DNA from: Bremia lactucae
Lineage: Eukaryota; Oomycota; Peronosporomycetes; Peronosporales; Peronosporaceae
Direction of reading: 5' to 3'
NCBI RefSeq assembly: GCF_004359215.1
Contig: NC_090621.1
Coordinates: 1,645,045-1,709,044, forward strand
DNA length: 64,000 nt
Part shown: positions 36,401 to 45,014 of the stretch, piece after piece
Layout of the letters: every line of letters starts with the position of its first letter
Numbering within the stretch: the first letter of the stretch is position 1
Translations under genes and position numbers: made by a program
The notes under the pieces: generated by a model
Databases searched by the model: none
Told to the model about the DNA's origin: nothing
Seen by the model: only the letters and a program-made list of their open reading frames with translations

Positions 36401-36980
36401 GTTTACGGCTCTAAAACGACGACAAACAATATGGCCGAGTACTGGGGTTTACTACAGGGGGGAGGGGCTACGACACGCAGTCGTTCAATGTATGGCTCCT
36501 CTTTATGTGGTTGGCAACAGTGAGAAGATCATCTCACAGATGCGCGCATATCGACAGCCGAGAAAGAAGCACTTGGAAGCGATGTGTAATGATGCGCGAA
36601 ACTTACGGACGAAGCTGGAGTGATGAGTTGGTCACACCACTGCCGCGACAATAACAAGATGGCGAATGTTGCAGCTGACGCGGCCATGGACACGTGCACC
36701 TCGTCTCAAGTCAACTTGCCTAGCGACAGACATCTTGCCGAAGATGTCACACTACACATGTCAAACGACGTGAGCCACTGGCTCGTGCCCCCACCACCGG
36801 CTCTTAGCAGCCACAGCAATACATGTTTACGCCACCTGAGGAGAGAGCGAGTACTTGCGGTAGCGAACCACGAGAGGAGGTGTCGAGCAATTGGAAGGAG
36901 CTTTGATAGCGCAAGATAGACACGCACAGTATGGCTATTGCAGTCGTCATCGTACAGCAATATACCTCACGTTACTAAAA
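33477..36980 (+). mobile_element. Non-LTR retrotransposon (LINE), decayed
   Basis: A possible ORF1 starts at ATG 33477 (MAEMAPVSHRSDVHDHGG, stop 33747) and continues in shifted frames to about 34045. The RT domain runs from VEEVLFAIRRCKCGKVPGPD (about 34920) through SPLDFRPISLLDSDYKVFTK (35131) to YADDTSILLRNPSNVQKALE (about 35655). An RNase H domain follows: FDGGSRGNSG (about 36293), NNMAEYWGLL (about 36426) and the closing HCRDNNKMANVAADAAMD (about 36639-36695). RNase H after RT places it near the I/R1-like or L1-like clades that carry this domain. I could not identify an endonuclease domain. Frameshifts are frequent. Confidence 0.85.
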
Positions 36981-37007
36981 TAAACTAAAGGTACCCATAA
37001 CATAGAG

Positions 37008-37444
37008 TGTAACGGGGCACTACTGACTAGCACTGCTTCAGTACAAATCCACTTCGCATTGCCTCTGTGCGAGTGGTGCCTCACGTCACTTCACGTACAC
37101 TAGTACGTGCAGAGGAAGACTCTCCTTAAAACACTTGCTTAAAGAGGATTTATTACAAACTGTATTTATAAAATTAAGCTCTTCATTTTTATTTACTTAA
37201 TACTAACGTTATTAAAACTAATACAAAACATCTAATAAAGTCTTATCTGTCTTTCTCTTTGCGCGCGTCCAGCGCTGACTGGACCGCGGAGAAAGTAGCT
37301 ATAATGGTCTTTATCTACCAATGGATAAGCTTTTAGAATTTTACCATGTAAAGTAATATTCTCCAAATATTATCTACCTTTTAGATAATATACTAAATAA
37401 CAACCTTTAAGTGTTAATTTGATGTAACGATACACCTCGTTACG
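37008..37444 (-). repeat. Solo LTR, family E
   Basis: Full-length match to 1277-1724, bounded by TGTAACGGGG at the left and a mutated CTCGTTACG at the right. Both sides carry TAGAG (37003-37007 and 37445-37449), a 5-bp target duplication. No gag or pol adjoins it, so it arose by LTR-LTR recombination. Confidence 0.85.
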
Positions 37445-38272
37445 TAGAGAAAGAGTGAAACGTTATTATTATAACTAATGAACAGAACTGGTACAATATT
37501 ACCGTGTATAGAATTATAAAAATGGTGACAAAACATGTACAGAATTTAATATACCTCTTTTACAATAGATGGTTTTGCATAATTTGCAACGAAGACACAC
37601 GTCAAGGCATCGAACGAACTAACCTTGAAGTTGGGTCGTATTTTATATCCTTTATTTAAATGAACCCACCGCCTTGAATTCTTACTTAACAGAAAAAGGC
37701 ACGATACTATTTATGTGAACGCTTAAAGTGTTGATGATTTATCCACAGCGGCCGCGAATGGGGCAAAATACAACATGCAAAAGTGCTGCTTGTTGCTAGG
37801 GACACCGCGAGCTAATTTGCAGCCTGATGAAGTGTGGTAATACTTATCCCGAGTTACGCGTAAATGAATTAGCTTAGTTTTCATGCAAGAAACAACCAGT
37901 TTGAGGCTCGTCACAAAAAATAGGGTCGACTGAAGCCCGTTTATAGACTAAAAAAAGGTGGCTTCCGACGGGAAGAATCTCAAGTTGCGACCCACAAAAA
38001 TTGAGATTACTAATCGAATCTTGTCGAAAGAATCCTTTCGACTAGCAAAGAATTCTTTCTTCAGGTAAATTCTGAAAAGCTACATTAGGAACCCAACCAG
38101 TAATTCGATAGTCCGACCTCCTCCATGTGTTTCTATTGAACGCAAAAGTATAACCTTTTATGGCTCTCCATTCGCAACCTTAGTTATGGTTTTGTTTCGA
38201 CATGTCAAAATGCCACGAAAGACTGCATTTTTTCGCGAACGTACAAATGGAAGGACAGTCGCTTTCCCGGTT
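37445..38272. other. No gene recognised
   Basis: AT-rich intergenic sequence between the solo LTR and gene island 2. Only short ORFs without recognisable motifs. Confidence 0.4.
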
Positions 38273-38317
38273 TTATCGCCCACTTACCCATCTGGGTGAT
38301 GGGTAAGTGGGCGATAA
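38273..38317. repeat. Perfect 20-bp inverted repeat with 5-nt loop
   Basis: Arms 38273-38292 and 38298-38317 are exact reverse complements around TGGGT. The left arm starts TTATCGCCCAC. The right arm runs into the acceptor end of the tRNA-like unit. As RNA or single-stranded DNA it would form a very stable hairpin. Confidence 0.9.
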
Positions 38318-38380
38318 CCAGGGCCTCGAACCCGTACGAGCGCTGCGATTCAGTCGCACGACCACTGGACCGTGGGTTAC
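38311..38380 (-). ncRNA. tRNA-like Pol III unit (tRNA pseudogene or SINE head)
   Basis: On the minus strand there is a perfect B box (GGTTCGAGGCC, 38332-38322) and an A-box-like CGGTCCAGTGG (38372-38362). A strong anticodon-like stem TGCGA/TCGCA and a six-pair acceptor (GTAACC with GGTTAT, one wobble) also fit. The T stem has only three good pairs and the base before the putative TGA anticodon is C instead of T, so a working tRNA is unlikely. A tRNA-derived SINE head is possible. Confidence 0.5.
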
Positions 38381-38439
38381 AAAATTTAAAAAAAGACGGC
38401 GAGAAGAGACAAACGGCATGCAGTGCCTGGACTCGATCA

Positions 38440-38838
38440 ATGTCGCGTTTGTGTCCAAGCCCGTCGAGTGCCGCGCACCAAGCGTTTCTTGGGGATTTTC
38501 TAGCCTATTGCTCGCCTCTTGCGTCGGATTTACCGCGTGAGGTGTTTGTTTCTCCTTTACGAGATTCCGACGAAGGGAAGAGCGAGGACGATGCTGATCT
38601 TCATGGGTCTAGACATTCGAGTTTAACGCTATTAAAAGGACATTCTCGAATTGTAAGCGAATTACGACCCGTGGATGGCCCTGAGCGTGTATTTTACGCA
38701 GGAAACGGGGAGGAGAGACGTGGTAACGCATTGCAAGCTATCGACTCGAGTGAAGATACGTGGCATTACATGTACGTTTCGTCCGTCTCGATGTTGCAAA
38801 AATGCGATTGCGTAAACTCCCATGTCAATTGGATGTAG
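38440..38838 (+). CDS. Hypothetical 132-aa protein
   Basis: ORF from ATG 38440 (MSRLCPSPSSAAHQAFLGDF) to TAG 38836-38838. The same frame is open upstream into the tRNA-like unit, but this ATG is the first that avoids it. The product has an acidic middle (RDSDEGKSEDDADLHG) and a Cys-containing end (SMLQKCDCVNSHVNWM). No family is recognised. It lies just upstream of, and is co-oriented with, the membrane protein gene at 38953. It could be a first exon or a spurious ORF. Confidence 0.35.
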   Translation: MSRLCPSPSSAAHQAFLGDFLAYCSPLASDLPREVFVSPLRDSDEGKSEDDADLHGSRHSSLTLLKGHSRIVSELRPVDGPERVFYAGNGEERRGNALQAIDSSEDTWHYMYVSSVSMLQKCDCVNSHVNWM

Positions 38839-38952
38839 ACAACACGTCCATCCCCTCTTTGGTATTTGGGCGGTACATCGGTATATTCCTTCTTCGAGGA
38901 GAGGTGGTCGCTGTCTCGTATTGTTAGTTGCATTATGTACGTTACGTAAATT

Positions 38953-40206
38953 ATGTTAGCAACACGAGTTAATAATGTGTGTTGTTCCATAGTGGTGGTC
39001 CTTGTGCTGAGTGGAGTCTTTGCGACTCGACGTTGTTGCTCGGAAGAAGCACGAAACATCCCACGTACGCTTGTCAATCGTCGCTTGACAGTGCCTACGT
39101 CCATTCCTGTGGCACACAAAAGCTCCTTTCAAACGGGCGTACGAGAGCTTTTCATACCAACATCCCGATCGCTTCAGTCTTTATTCAGTACGACGTCGCT
39201 AGATACCTCCCAAGATTCGTCCGCGTTGACTTCATCGAGTTTAGAGTTTGATCCATTTTTGGAGACTAGTATTGACTCTTCCTTGTTTGAAAGTGCGATT
39301 GTACGAGTAACAATCCTTTCACCTCTTAACGATCAAATCTACCGACTTTCATCTACGATCACGATTAAGTGGCTCGTGTCGCTTATTTCAGGCCCTGACC
39401 CGAAGTTGGATACATTTCGAGTGGATTTTAAAGCCGAGAACAATTCCTTTATCACGATTGCTCCAAATGAATCAATTCCCTCGGTTTCTAGCGCCACATT
39501 TGATGAAAACACGACACTTTACACCTTTCAATGGAAATTAGCCAACACGACCGCGTGGTTGTGTACAACTTGTGTACTCCAAGTATGTGCGCTGAATGTA
39601 ACTTCGGTACCGAATGACACATTGTGTCTCCGATCCGATGGGCTCAGTAGCCTCTTTCGATCGTCTCGTGCACCAGAGGGTACATTTCAGATTGTACAAG
39701 ATGTACCCAGTTGTTCGTGTGGTTTACATCATGAATGTTTTGTCCTCGCCGCGTTCATGATTGGTGTAGCCATTCCCGTAATCGTGCTGTTTGTAGATTG
39801 TTTTGTCCAAATTTACCGCGAACGTCAGGTCTTTGGACTCTTGGCTCCTCGAAATGAACCTGAGCATCTAGTTGTTGCAGGATACCCAGCCAAGTCGGCA
39901 ACTTGCATGGAACGAGTGGTTCTTATTGGAAGCATACTGGGGCTTTGTATAGGAACGGGCGTCCTGGCCGCTAGAATTAATTCGAACCACTTTCTGACCG
40001 AAATGGGTGCGATTGTCGAGTTGTGGATGGTGACATTTGCCATTGCCGTGGCGGTCGGACTGTTCTTTTATAGCACATTGATGTGTATTGTGATATTTAG
40101 TATTCGGTCGAGGCTAAAATGGCTACATGAACGCCAGGCAATAGTGGAAACGAATCAATGTTCAAATTCGTCTTGGTCCGATGACAATAACATTGTCGGA
40201 CCATAA
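38953..40206 (+). CDS. Secreted/membrane protein with Kre9-like ectodomain and three TM helices
   Basis: Intact 417-aa ORF with ATG at 38953. A hydrophobic signal peptide (about residues 10-25) is followed by a Ser/Thr-rich segment. A beta-sandwich-like domain (about 115-240) begins VRVTILSPLNDQIYRLSSTI with TIKW, resembling the Ser-Thr-rich Kre9/KNH-type fold. N-glycosylation sequons are visible (NNS, NES, NTT, NVTS). Three membrane segments lie near 262-286, 322-343 and 356-383, and a short cytoplasmic tail follows. Cys pairs (CTTC, CSC) suggest disulphides. A role at the cell surface or wall is inferred. It faces the asparaginase gene, with 110 bp between stops. Confidence 0.8.
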   Translation: MLATRVNNVCCSIVVVLVLSGVFATRRCCSEEARNIPRTLVNRRLTVPTSIPVAHKSSFQTGVRELFIPTSRSLQSLFSTTSLDTSQDSSALTSSSLEFDPFLETSIDSSLFESAIVRVTILSPLNDQIYRLSSTITIKWLVSLISGPDPKLDTFRVDFKAENNSFITIAPNESIPSVSSATFDENTTLYTFQWKLANTTAWLCTTCVLQVCALNVTSVPNDTLCLRSDGLSSLFRSSRAPEGTFQIVQDVPSCSCGLHHECFVLAAFMIGVAIPVIVLFVDCFVQIYRERQVFGLLAPRNEPEHLVVAGYPAKSATCMERVVLIGSILGLCIGTGVLAARINSNHFLTEMGAIVELWMVTFAIAVAVGLFFYSTLMCIVIFSIRSRLKWLHERQAIVETNQCSNSSWSDDNNIVGP

Positions 40207-40316
40207 AAAAGTATTGTATCAATTACTCGAGCAAATAGAATGCGTCCTAAATTCTTAAGAAATCAAAGGCAAAGTCAAATAGGGTATTATTGTCCATTTT
40301 TATTGGACAAAAGCCA

Positions 40317-41633
40317 TTAGTGCGATGCAAAGTTACGGACGACGGTCTTGCGATACTGTTGCGTGCGACTCACTTCTTCTCCTTTAATTACCGCATCAAC
40401 AATCGACAATTCACCACGAAGATCCGTCTCCATCATTTCTTTCAGTTTCGTCCCTGTAAAGCCTTTGCCCATTAAATACGAAAGCTTCACTACACACGCT
40501 TCAATCGTCATGTCGAGCGACGTAATCACACCCATTTCTAGCAACGTCACACCCGTTGCATACGCGTCCAATTGCGTTCGTCCTCGCACGCATTGGGATG
40601 TAATGGTAACAGGAATTTCGGCCTCAAGTGCGACTTTTACAAGACGCAAGAAGCCATCCTTTCGCAACGGAGCATTGCCCGTGCCATAAAGAGCAAAGAT
40701 CAATGCTTTTTTTCGAAGTGGTCGATCTTTTGACGCCTTGTGACGTTCAATATATGCTTCAATGCATTCGTCATCAAATCCCGGGACTAAGTGGAAGACA
40801 CAAATATTGGTCGATAGATTTGTAAAGACTTGAAAACGGGAGCGAGGGTATGGTAGAATCAACGGCTGATCCACGATAGCCTCGACTCCCGTGACTGCCA
40901 GAGACGGAAAATTTGGCGAATGAAAGGCATCGACCGACATATTGGCAACTTTTGTCGTCCGATTGCCTCGCAATAATTTATTGTTGGAATAAATGCAGAC
41001 TTCTGGAATCGCCAATGATGTGGCACACATGACGGACATGATCAAGTTGCGACGTGCATCACTATGAGGAAAATGCAATGGGATCATCGCTCCTGACACG
41101 ACGACTGGTTTGCCCAGATACTCGAGCATAAAGCTGAGGGCCGACGCCGTGTAAGCCATCGTATCCGTGCCTTGCAATACCACGAAGCCATCATAATCCC
41201 AATACTTGGCTTCAATTTCTTTAGCAATTTTTGTCCAATCATCGGGCGTCATGTCCGATGAATCAATTGGGGTGAGCCACTCGCTAACGGTGACAATTGG
41301 CATATTGACAAATAAAAATTCATCCATTTCACGAATTTTTTTGGCCAAAAACCCACTACTTGGGTGCAATACGCCATTATTGTCTGGTACCATGCCAAAA
41401 GTCCCACCCGTGTAGATGACGAGGCAGTGCGAGCGTTTGGTCTTGAGACCAACGTCATCAGCATCGACAGTCGTGGGTGTAGGAGCGTGCATCGATCCAG
41501 AAGACGCACACACGTGAGCTTCTGACGCGCCAAATGGCGCGATAAAGGGGCTTACACCTTCGTTAGCACCGTCAAAGGAAGCGCTAAAACTGTTGCTCGG
41601 GTCGCGAGTCTTGAGCTTGGTTCGTGTCACCAT
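40317..41633 (-). CDS. Type I (cytosolic) L-asparaginase
   Basis: 438 aa from ATG 41633 (MVTRTKLKTRDPS). Hydrolyses L-asparagine to aspartate and ammonia. The first catalytic-threonine motif reads VIYTGGTFGM (about residues 69-78), and the second, VVLQGTDTMAYTAS, is near 150. Typical supporting stretches are KPVVVSGAMIPLHFPHSDAR, IPEVCIYSNNKLLRGNRTTK and LYGTGNAP. The ~65 residues before the enzyme domain are low-complexity and not conserved. No ankyrin tail like that of human ASPG is present, so it resembles bacterial AnsA in length. No signal peptide is seen. Single exon. Confidence 0.92.
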   Translation of the reverse strand: MVTRTKLKTRDPSNSFSASFDGANEGVSPFIAPFGASEAHVCASSGSMHAPTPTTVDADDVGLKTKRSHCLVIYTGGTFGMVPDNNGVLHPSSGFLAKKIREMDEFLFVNMPIVTVSEWLTPIDSSDMTPDDWTKIAKEIEAKYWDYDGFVVLQGTDTMAYTASALSFMLEYLGKPVVVSGAMIPLHFPHSDARRNLIMSVMCATSLAIPEVCIYSNNKLLRGNRTTKVANMSVDAFHSPNFPSLAVTGVEAIVDQPLILPYPRSRFQVFTNLSTNICVFHLVPGFDDECIEAYIERHKASKDRPLRKKALIFALYGTGNAPLRKDGFLRLVKVALEAEIPVTITSQCVRGRTQLDAYATGVTLLEMGVITSLDMTIEACVVKLSYLMGKGFTGTKLKEMMETDLRGELSIVDAVIKGEEVSRTQQYRKTVVRNFASH

Positions 41634-44600
41634 GGGCTTTGGACAAGAGGGGAACGCCACGTTGAGACTTGACCTTGAATCCACGACCAGCAATCAATTA
41701 TTGTAGGCTCGTCTCGACCCCGTCTGTTCGAATAATATGATTTAAGGATTTGAAAGTAGCCATGAGAAGATGAGTGTCTTTTGTGTATAACAGACCAAAT
41801 GATCTATAAAATGGTACACTTACATTGTTTGACTAATTTATTGTGAATGCTAGAAAGACGCTTTGTCTATTTAAACGGCCTGAAACTTTATAAATTTACA
41901 TGACGTAATGTCAGCGATGGCCAAGCGTGGCTAACAAATTATAATTACGTGCAAAAGTTGCTGAAATATGAGCTATTCCTTGGCATTCTAGGGCACGAGA
42001 TCGCATTCATTCTTTCCACATGTGGCAAGGTTACGGGCACAATAAGCATTCAAATGCGAGTCGGTCATTTCTGTTGTCGCCAGCGTCATCAGTCCCGTGG
42101 TATATTTAAAGTGTGCTTTCTTGCCGACCATAGATTGAAATTTCAGCTTGTTATACCCAGCTTCTGAGTGTACCCATGTTCGCAGCAGCTGCTCGTCTTG
42201 AAGAAACAGAACCTTCGCTCTTGTTCAAGTTCAACCAGTCGTACTTTTGTGAAAAGTAAAAAGGACCAATACATTTTATCCATCATCCAGATTTCATTAT
42301 GAAAACGAAAATATTGATTCATTGGCAGCTAGATAATATTTTTCCTAACTGGCAACTCAATAATATTTTAATTAACAGCTGAATAACCGCCAGTTTTTGA
42401 TGTTATTGCGCTGGCATTCTCCATGCTCTACCGATACGAACGTGACAGGCGTCAAATCATTGAGGGTATCCCACGACAAAGAAATAAAACCTTCGTGGTT
42501 CTGATCGCAAGATTTTTATCATGTTAAATTCGTTGCAAAAAATATCTTGTAAAAATAGTTTATTGGCAAAGTACAACATTAGTGTATTTACATATTGTTT
42601 TAATCGGCTCCGAAACCTTCGAGAGTTAATTGTCCTGACACGTACAAACCGACTACGCCCCTTTCGAGCTTATTCATCCAAGAGCAACGATTTTTGTTTT
42701 TGTTTTACGTAAGCACATTAAATCGGCAAATTAATCTGAACGAATTTCTTACTTGAATACTTGCGGTCAGATACTTACTAGTTGGAGACAATGCAAGACT
42801 TCCGGTTTCAGTCAGAGTACTTTGTTATTGTGATAACGAGCGTTTGCTTGTTGTTGACTGTGAATATTCGTGTAAAGAGTCCGGTGAAGAAATATGTATA
42901 TTCCTGCGTGAGACAGAAAATGAAGACTGAGAGAGATGCTTATCTAGTCAGGGCAGCTTATAACGTCCCACCTAAAATATTTGATGCATGACCGAGAACC
43001 GCTACCAGCCTTTTTGCACTGAAAAGATTTTTAGGCGACGTTGGCAGGTAGAGGTTAGAAAATCGCAGACTTGGGCGATTCTGAATAAGCCACCATTTGG
43101 TGAATTAATAACATTGCAATTCAATAATAATTGTTTGCAAGAGACACTACCATAGGTCATATCGCAACATGGAGCTGTGACTGAGTACAAGGAAAATGTT
43201 TCGTTGGCGTAACGCAACTTGATCTGCAATAATTCTCTCGACAGCAACGGATATTTTCGATGTGCATCAAGGAATGTGCTCCAAGCAACCAAATCTATGG
43301 ACCGTAAAAGAAAACCCAAGCTTCCGACAAAACGACACACCAGCCGTAGAAAGGGAGAAAGAAGTTTAAAAAGCCATATTTTTCCATGGATTGACCACCT
43401 CGAGAATTGGAGTAATGAATGATATTTTCGTTTGAAATTTTTAAAAACATCGGTACAGCCTTTATTTTATAGCTGTGCATAAGTACTTATACGATTTGAC
43501 TGTTTTTTTACTTTTATATTACTTAAAAGCTAGTACGAAAAAAGCTGTATGACTGGGACGCCCAATAGAAAGCGACGTTTGGTCTAAAAAAACGATTATC
43601 CATGCACCCCTTACACTCCAAAGTATAAGTTGACACTGGTAGGAAAGACTTAAGGAATAAATTGCTTCGTATGGGTCTGAGGCAGCTGGTAATCGTAAAG
43701 AAACTCAGCTGAAAACCCGTGAATCTTGCTTGTATTACTACGATTTTACGTGGGCTATAGCATTGTCACGATTGGCAACGTACGTGCGCCAACAAGAACG
43801 TTTCAACGACGCGATATGACAAGTTGATGCCGATTCAGACTTAAATTGTGTAATCCGTATTGCTTAAATACTTTTACTTTGAATATATTGTCAAAGTTGT
43901 TCATTCAAACAAATTCAGCTTTGAACATTGTTAAGTGTGTTATTTAACAGCTGTCCGGCAAGCAAATTACCTCGAGAAAACAATAAACATTTTTTTCGGA
44001 AAGAACTTTGATCGAGCGATTGATTTACTTTCTCAATTACGTTGACCTGATATTATGCTATTATTTCTCACGGAATGATATCTCCAGACGAAAAACAGGC
44101 GATTGTCTGCTTGAAATGAAGCGCTAAATCCGACTTTTAAGGCTTGTTAAACCAGTGAAGCCACGCTTCTTCTAAAATTTGCGACCATGGCTTACAAAGT
44201 AGTTGCCGCAAATTTAATATGAAAAGAAATGCGAGATGAACCATTGTCAAGATGAATCATCGAGGTAGGTCCATTTCTAATCTCTTAAGAGCAAACTAAT
44301 TCAACGAAGGTTCTATGTAAGAATATTAGGCAGTTCCGTATCAGTTTTCCAAGAATAGACATAAAGAGTGCAAAACGACTTTCAAATACCAAGATATCAG
44401 CTCTATCCTCGTTTTCTGATTCCTTGCGAAAAAACGCTCATTTTTTTCCATCTGACGTCCTCCGCCACCCAATTTGCTGCCAAGAGAGGCAGTAGTAACC
44501 TTTGTCCTTGGACGTATAGTAAAAAGGAGGTTACACCCAGAACTCGTTTTTGGCCAGCCCTAACCACGAACGCAGGTGTGCAGCGCTTACGTATCACCTA

Positions 44601-45014
44601 GGGATACCTAAGTACCTTTACGCTTCTGGCGATATAGACGAACCCTTCCCTCGTTACGAATATTTTTTTGTGTCTTAGATTCCCTTAAACTTACAATACC
44701 TCTCCTAAAAAAGAATACATCACGTTTACAAGAGCTGTCGCAAGCTGTGATTCCAGGACCACGTTCCATCCGTTTGCGTGCGTCAAACTCCCCGCTTGCC
44801 TCGCAAAGACGTCCGTTCACAATTAATCGTCACTTCCATGCCATCTCGTCATCCAACTCATTCACATATGCCCCGCAATCAACCACACGGCACGAGTCCA
44901 CCAACTCCTCCTCAATTAGAATGTATCCCTCCACCACTCTCTCCCAAGGAATTGTAATCCTTTCGTAACCTTCTCCCCCTACCGTCACTTGCCGTCTCTC
45001 ACCCTCGTCTTCGT
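41634..45014. other. 3.4-kb gene-poor interval
   Basis: AT-rich throughout, with short ORFs (for example 42782-42991 and 43002-43340) that show no motif and no splice-linked continuation. No retroelement domain is visible on either strand. The right end (44750-45014) is the 5' region of the START/FYVE-like gene. Confidence 0.45.

Noticed and set aside
36081..36623. 180-codon plus-strand ORF as a gene
   Set aside because: Another frame carries the RNase H motifs FDGGSRGNSG and NNMAEYWGLL, so this ORF is a shadow of LINE sequence.
38311..38380. Functional tRNA gene
   Set aside because: The B box is perfect, but the T stem is short and the anticodon loop has C where U33 is invariant. It was kept as a tRNA-like unit only.
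38953..39100. RxLR-type effector in the secreted protein
   Set aside because: There is a signal peptide, but no RxLR and no dEER motif at the proper distance. RRCCSEEAR is not equivalent, and the protein has three TM helices.
41949..43480. Short ORFs in the 3.4-kb interval as genes
   Set aside because: All are under ~115 codons, overlap each other on both strands, and show no motif or plausible splice partners.
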